From Ideonella sp. A 288 (GTDB lineage Bacteria; Pseudomonadota; Gammaproteobacteria; Burkholderiales; Burkholderiaceae_C): a stretch of DNA of 42,142 bases. Shown here piece by piece: positions 39,507 to 42,142 of the stretch. A program made the translations under genes and the position numbers. Position 1 is the first letter of the stretch. Each line of letters starts with the position of its first letter. Below the pieces are notes generated by a model. That model worked only from the letters and a program-made list of their open reading frames with translations. It searched no databases and was not told the DNA's origin. The stretch spans positions 1 to 42,142 of the forward strand of contig NZ_MWLO01000068.1 in assembly GCF_002198735.1 (NCBI RefSeq), written 5' to 3'.

Positions 39507-40498
39507 CGCGCGGATTGTTCCAGCGCCGCTGGGCCGGCACTGTCACCCAGGCGCCCGCCGGCCCAGGCCTGCCACGCCGCCTGCGCCAGCTGCACCGTGC
39601 GCAGTTGCACCGCCACGGTGGTGGCGATGTCGCGGCCGTAGCCGCCGGCCATGGTCACCGCCACCGGCACGCGCCAGTGCCGCAGCGCCTCGAAGACGCG
39701 GCGGTCGCGCTCGGCCAGGCCGGAATCGGTCAGGCGCAGTCGGCCGAGCCGGTCGGCTTCGTGGGGGTCGGCCCCGGCCAGGAAGAAGGCCAGGCCGGGT
39801 GCGCCGTCCGCCTGCTGCCGCGCCCAGCCCTCGGCCAGCGCGGCCTCCAGCGCCGCCAGGTAAGGCGTGTCGGTGCAGCCGTCGGGCAGTTCGACGTCGA
39901 GGTCGCTGGCTTCCTTGCGGAAGGGAAAGTTGCGCGCGCCATGCAGCGACAGGGTGAACACCGTCGGGTCGTCGCGGAAGATGGCCGCGGTGCCATTGCC
40001 CTGGTGCACGTCCAGGTCGATCACCCACACCCGCAGCAGCCGCCGGTCGCGCCGGTGGCTCTCGGCCTGCATCAGCCGCGCGGCCACGGCCACGTCGTTG
40101 AACACGCAGTAGCCCGAGCCCTTGTGGGCGTAGGCGTGGTGGGTGCCGCCGCCCAGTTGAGTGGCCACGCCCTCGACCATCGCCGCCCGCGCCGCGGCAA
40201 TGGTCGCGCCCACCGACCGCCGCGAGCGCTCGACCATGCGCTCGGACCACGGAAAGCCGATCTCTCGCAGCGCGGCCTCGGACAAGGTGCCCTCGGTCAC
40301 GTCGGTCACGTAGTCGGGTACATGGGCCAGGGCCAGTTCGCCGTCCGTGGCCGGCTCGGGCTCCACCAGGCGCAGCCCGGTGCATTCGGCCATCACCCGC
40401 TCGCGCAGCAACTGGTACTTGGGCATCGGAAAGCGATGGCCGGCCGGCAGCGTCGGGGCAAATCGGTCGTGGCAGTACACCAGCATCGTGACGGGCAT
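39503..40498 (-). CDS. histone deacetylase superfamily protein
   Basis: A 331-residue protein of the class II-like bacterial deacetylase family (acetylpolyamine amidohydrolase and acetoin-utilisation relatives). Zinc ligands and catalytic residues: paired histidines in [16 protein letters not shown], the [11 protein letters not shown] ligands Asp and His, and the Asp in [14 protein letters not shown]. The C-terminal TMAGGYGRD loop is also typical. It should deacetylate acetyl-lysine proteins or small acetylated amines. The start at ATG 40498 is chosen; ATG 40486 and GTG 40510 are alternatives and none has a good ribosome-binding site. It is divergent from the phasin gene and coupled to a thioesterase. 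Confidence 0.9.
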   Translation of the reverse strand: MPVTMLVYCHDRFAPTLPAGHRFPMPKYQLLRERVMAECTGLRLVEPEPATDGELALAHVPDYVTDVTEGTLSEAALREIGFPWSERMVERSRRSVGATIAAARAAMVEGVATQLGGGTHHAYAHKGSGYCVFNDVAVAARLMQAESHRRDRRLLRVWVIDLDVHQGNGTAAIFRDDPTVFTLSLHGARNFPFRKEASDLDVELPDGCTDTPYLAALEAALAEGWARQQADGAPGLAFFLAGADPHEADRLGRLRLTDSGLAERDRRVFEALRHWRVPVAVTMAGGYGRDIATTVAVQLRTVQLAQAAWQAWAGGRLGDSAGPAALEQSAR

Positions 40499-40545
40499 TC
40501 TGCCGAGCACGGCCGTACAGCGCGTTCTAGGAGCCCACCCCTATG

Positions 40546-40562
40546 TTGTTGCAGCGCAGCAA
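40546..40562. promoter_or_regulatory. PhaR-like palindrome upstream of the phasin promoter
   Basis: TTGTTGC-AGC-GCAGCAA, a 17-bp palindrome with one mismatched pair, directly upstream of the -35 box of the phasin promoter. It resembles the second site at 40605-40621. Confidence 0.55.
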
Positions 40563-40569
40563 AAACCGC

Positions 40570-40597
40570 TTGAAATCTTCCGCGAGGGGCCTATACT
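40570..40597 (+). promoter_or_regulatory. sigma-70 promoter of the phasin gene
   Basis: TTGAAA, 16 bases, TATACT: the best promoter match in the window. Transcription should start near 40604, leaving a leader of about 60 bases before the phasin ATG. Confidence 0.8.
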
Positions 40598-40604
40598 TCG
40601 CCTC

Positions 40605-40621
40605 ATGTTGCAGTGCAACAT
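40605..40621. promoter_or_regulatory. PhaR-like perfect palindrome at the phasin transcription start
   Basis: ATGTTGCA-G-TGCAACAT, a perfect 17-bp palindrome beginning at about +1. A protein bound here would block initiation. The TTGCA/TGCAA core is of the kind bound by the PHB-responsive repressor PhaR. Confidence 0.65.
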
Positions 40622-40663
40622 AACTGCAGAGAGCACCAACCCACTCATTCATTGGAGATCACC

Positions 40664-41218
40664 ATGTCCTTCCTGACCCCCGAGCAAATCGCCGCCGCCA
40701 ACAAGGCCAATCTGGAAACCCTGTTCGGCCTGACGAACAAGGCCTTCGAAGGCGTGGAAAAGCTGGTCGAGTTGAACCTGCAAGTCGCCAAGGCCGCCCT
40801 GGCCGAGACCGCCGAGAACACCAAGGCCGTTCTGGCCGTCAAGGACGCGCAAGAACTGCTCGCCCTGCAAGCCAGCCTGCTGCAGCCGTCCGCCGAGAAG
40901 GCCGCTGCCTACAGCCGCCACGTGTACGACATCGCCGTGTCCACCAACGCCGAAGTCACCAAGGCCGCCGAGCAGCAACTCGCCGACCTGCAGAAGAAGT
41001 TCATGTCGGCTGTCGACACCGCCGTCAAGAACGCCCCGGCCGGCAGCGAGAACGCCGTCACGTTGGTCAAGTCGGCCATCAGCGCCGCCAACAACGCCTA
41101 CGAGAGCGTGCACAAGGCTGCCAAGCAAGCCGCCGACATGGCCGAAGCCAACTTCAACGCCGTGACCACGACCGCCGTCAAGGCCGCTGCCCCGAAGTCG
41201 TCGCGCCGCGCCGCCTGA
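40664..41218 (+). CDS. phaP: phasin family protein (PHB granule coat)
   Basis: A 184-residue phasin of the phasin_2/TIGR01841 type. It starts [20 protein letters not shown], typical of betaproteobacterial PhaP1, is helical throughout, alanine/lysine-rich, with an amphipathic core (about 20-140) that coats polyhydroxybutyrate granules, and a Lys/Ala-rich C terminus ([12 protein letters not shown]). GGAGA stands upstream of the ATG. It has its own strong promoter with two flanking palindromes, is monocistronic and ends in a strong terminator. It lies 26 kb from phaC in the same window; the PHB link is firm from the family. Confidence 0.95.
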   Translation: MSFLTPEQIAAANKANLETLFGLTNKAFEGVEKLVELNLQVAKAALAETAENTKAVLAVKDAQELLALQASLLQPSAEKAAAYSRHVYDIAVSTNAEVTKAAEQQLADLQKKFMSAVDTAVKNAPAGSENAVTLVKSAISAANNAYESVHKAAKQAADMAEANFNAVTTTAVKAAAPKSSRRAA

Positions 41219-41315
41219 TCTTTCGAACACCGTCGGCCGGGGCGCCCTGTCGGGGCCGTGGCCGACCACAAGTTGTCTCCTCGGTACCTCTCGAAATTCG
41301 TTTCAAGGTACCTTC

Positions 41316-41344
41316 AGCCCGGTGGCTTGCCATCGGGCTTTTTT
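41316..41344 (+). terminator. intrinsic terminator of the phasin gene
   Basis: AGCCCGGTGGC pairs with GCCATCGGGCT (11 bp, one G-T pair, two-base loop) and is followed by a T tract. About 100 bases after the phasin stop. Confidence 0.92.
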
Positions 41345-41391
41345 CATTTCTGACCCGCCGATGGCTGCGGGCCGGGTGGCAGCCCCGCCGT

Positions 41392-42142
41392 TCAGTGCGA
41401 CAGCGCCGCCAGCCGCTGGCGCAGCAGCGGCAGCGCGGCCAGCGCCGCCTCGCGGCCGGCCTCGATGGCGCGCTTGCGCTGGCTGAAGTCGGCGCTCGAC
41501 AGCCCGGCCAGCCGCGGCCGCACCACCACGTCAGCGTCCTTCAGTTCCAGGCGGTTGATGCTGCGTCCCATGATCGCGAAGGTCTGCAGCAGCATGCGCA
41601 TGGCGTCGCCCGTGGGGTTGCCGTCGGGCGCGGTCGAGATGTCCACCGCCAGCACCAGTTCGGCCCCCATCTGCCGCGCAAAGCGCACCGGCACCGGCGA
41701 CACCAGGCCGCCATCGACATACTCGCGCGCGCCAATGCGCACCGGCTGGAACACCGCCGGCACCGCGCTCGAGGCCCGCACCGCCGCCCCAGGGTCGCCG
41801 CGCTGGAACAGCACGGCCTCGCCGCTGTCCAGGTCGGTGGCCACGATGCCCAGCGGCAGGGGCAACTGCTCGATGGTGCGGCCGCCGGTCTGGTCCCGCA
41901 CGTAGCGGGCCAGCGCCTCGCCACGGATGACGCCTCGGCCGGGGAACGACCAGTCGGTGATCGCCGACTCGTCCATGGCCAGCGCCACCCGGGCCAACTC
42001 GTCGCCGCCCTTGCCCGCGGCATACATCGCCGCCACCAGGCTGCCGGCCGAGGTGCCGACGACCAGGTCGGGCCGGATGCGGGCCTCCTCCAACACCTGG
42101 ATGACGCCGATGTGGGCAAAGCCCCGGGCGGCGGCACGGGGA
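41392..42142 (-). CDS. patatin-like phospholipase, RssA type (N terminus beyond the window)
   Basis: Partial: 249 residues to the right edge, where the frame is still open and the extreme N terminus is missing. The patatin features are visible: an oxyanion-type stretch ARGFAHIGVIQVLEEA, the serine nucleophile in VVGTSAGSLVAAMYAAG and the catalytic Asp in YVDGGLVSPVPV. Bacterial patatins act as lipid acyl hydrolases, at the membrane or as effectors; RssA-like members have unknown substrate. It converges on the phasin gene across 170 bp containing the phasin terminator. Confidence 0.92.
   Translation of the reverse strand, partial: PRAAARGFAHIGVIQVLEEARIRPDLVVGTSAGSLVAAMYAAGKGGDELARVALAMDESAITDWSFPGRGVIRGEALARYVRDQTGGRTIEQLPLPLGIVATDLDSGEAVLFQRGDPGAAVRASSAVPAVFQPVRIGAREYVDGGLVSPVPVRFARQMGAELVLAVDISTAPDGNPTGDAMRMLLQTFAIMGRSINRLELKDADVVVRPRLAGLSSADFSQRKRAIEAGREAALAALPLLRQRLAALSH

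Noticed and set aside
39504-39518. AACAAT six bases before the thioesterase ATG, considered as a leaderless promoter
   Set aside because: The ATG overlaps the upstream stop (ATGA), so the gene is translated within an operon and the hexamer is coding sequence.
1-42142. tRNA, rRNA, CRISPR, insertion sequence or prophage
   Set aside because: No cloverleaf in the gaps, no regularly spaced repeats, no transposase or integrase signature, and even base composition throughout.

Overview
The window is high-GC, gene-dense chromosomal DNA from a betaproteobacterium, most likely order Burkholderiales (Rubrivivax/Leptothrix/Ideonella-like; this is judged from protein style and gene neighbourhoods, not from a database search). 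I see no tRNA or rRNA gene, insertion sequence, integrase, phage gene or CRISPR array. Both ends are cut from longer loci: the patatin gene runs off the right edge.

Layout. 1-5.9 kb: a CheW adaptor, an FtsX-like ABC permease on the minus strand, then a plus-strand run of a DODA-type dioxygenase, a GNAT acetyltransferase, a DsbA/FrnE oxidoreductase and a small membrane protein. 5.9-10.1 kb: an orphan BMP-type binding protein and an S4 RNA-binding protein (minus), then NagA overlapping a 2Fe-2S ferredoxin, a DUF3016 secreted protein and a small basic protein with a TTG start. 10.1-14.0 kb: the minus-strand PHB synthesis operon phaC-phaA-phaB, closed by a clear terminator. 14.1-19.2 kb: a small membrane protein, a minus-strand operon FAH hydrolase-maiA-pgeF, a Nudix hydrolase, and a LapD-like protein with degenerate GGDEF and EAL domains. 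19.5-26.5 kb: the minus-strand pyruvate dehydrogenase operon aceE-aceF-bph-lpdA, in which a proteasome-like N-terminal threonine hydrolase is embedded. 26.6-33.6 kb: divergently, a PAS sensor kinase/FixJ-type regulator pair, folD, an M3 oligopeptidase and a DUF4124-glutaredoxin protein. 33.6-40.5 kb: an MFS transporter and rmuC (minus), the remnant of a YbfB-type MFS gene, a 2-hydroxyacid dehydrogenase coupled to a NhaD-type antiporter, and a thioesterase coupled to a histone-deacetylase-like gene. 40.5-42.1 kb: a phasin gene with a strong promoter flanked by two TTGC-type palindromes, and a partial patatin phospholipase.

How it fits together. The central theme is acetyl-CoA: the PDH complex makes it, PhaA/PhaB/PhaC store it as polyhydroxybutyrate, and the phasin coats the granule. 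The most unusual item is the self-compartmentalising protease homologue inside the PDH operon, between aceF and lpdA, with a hairpin that could hide its ribosome-binding site. Other notable items are the PhaR-like operators at the phasin gene, a recurring -10-like hexamer about six bases before start codons that suggests leaderless mRNAs, a catalytically dead c-di-GMP module, and an MFS pseudogene with an internal deletion.
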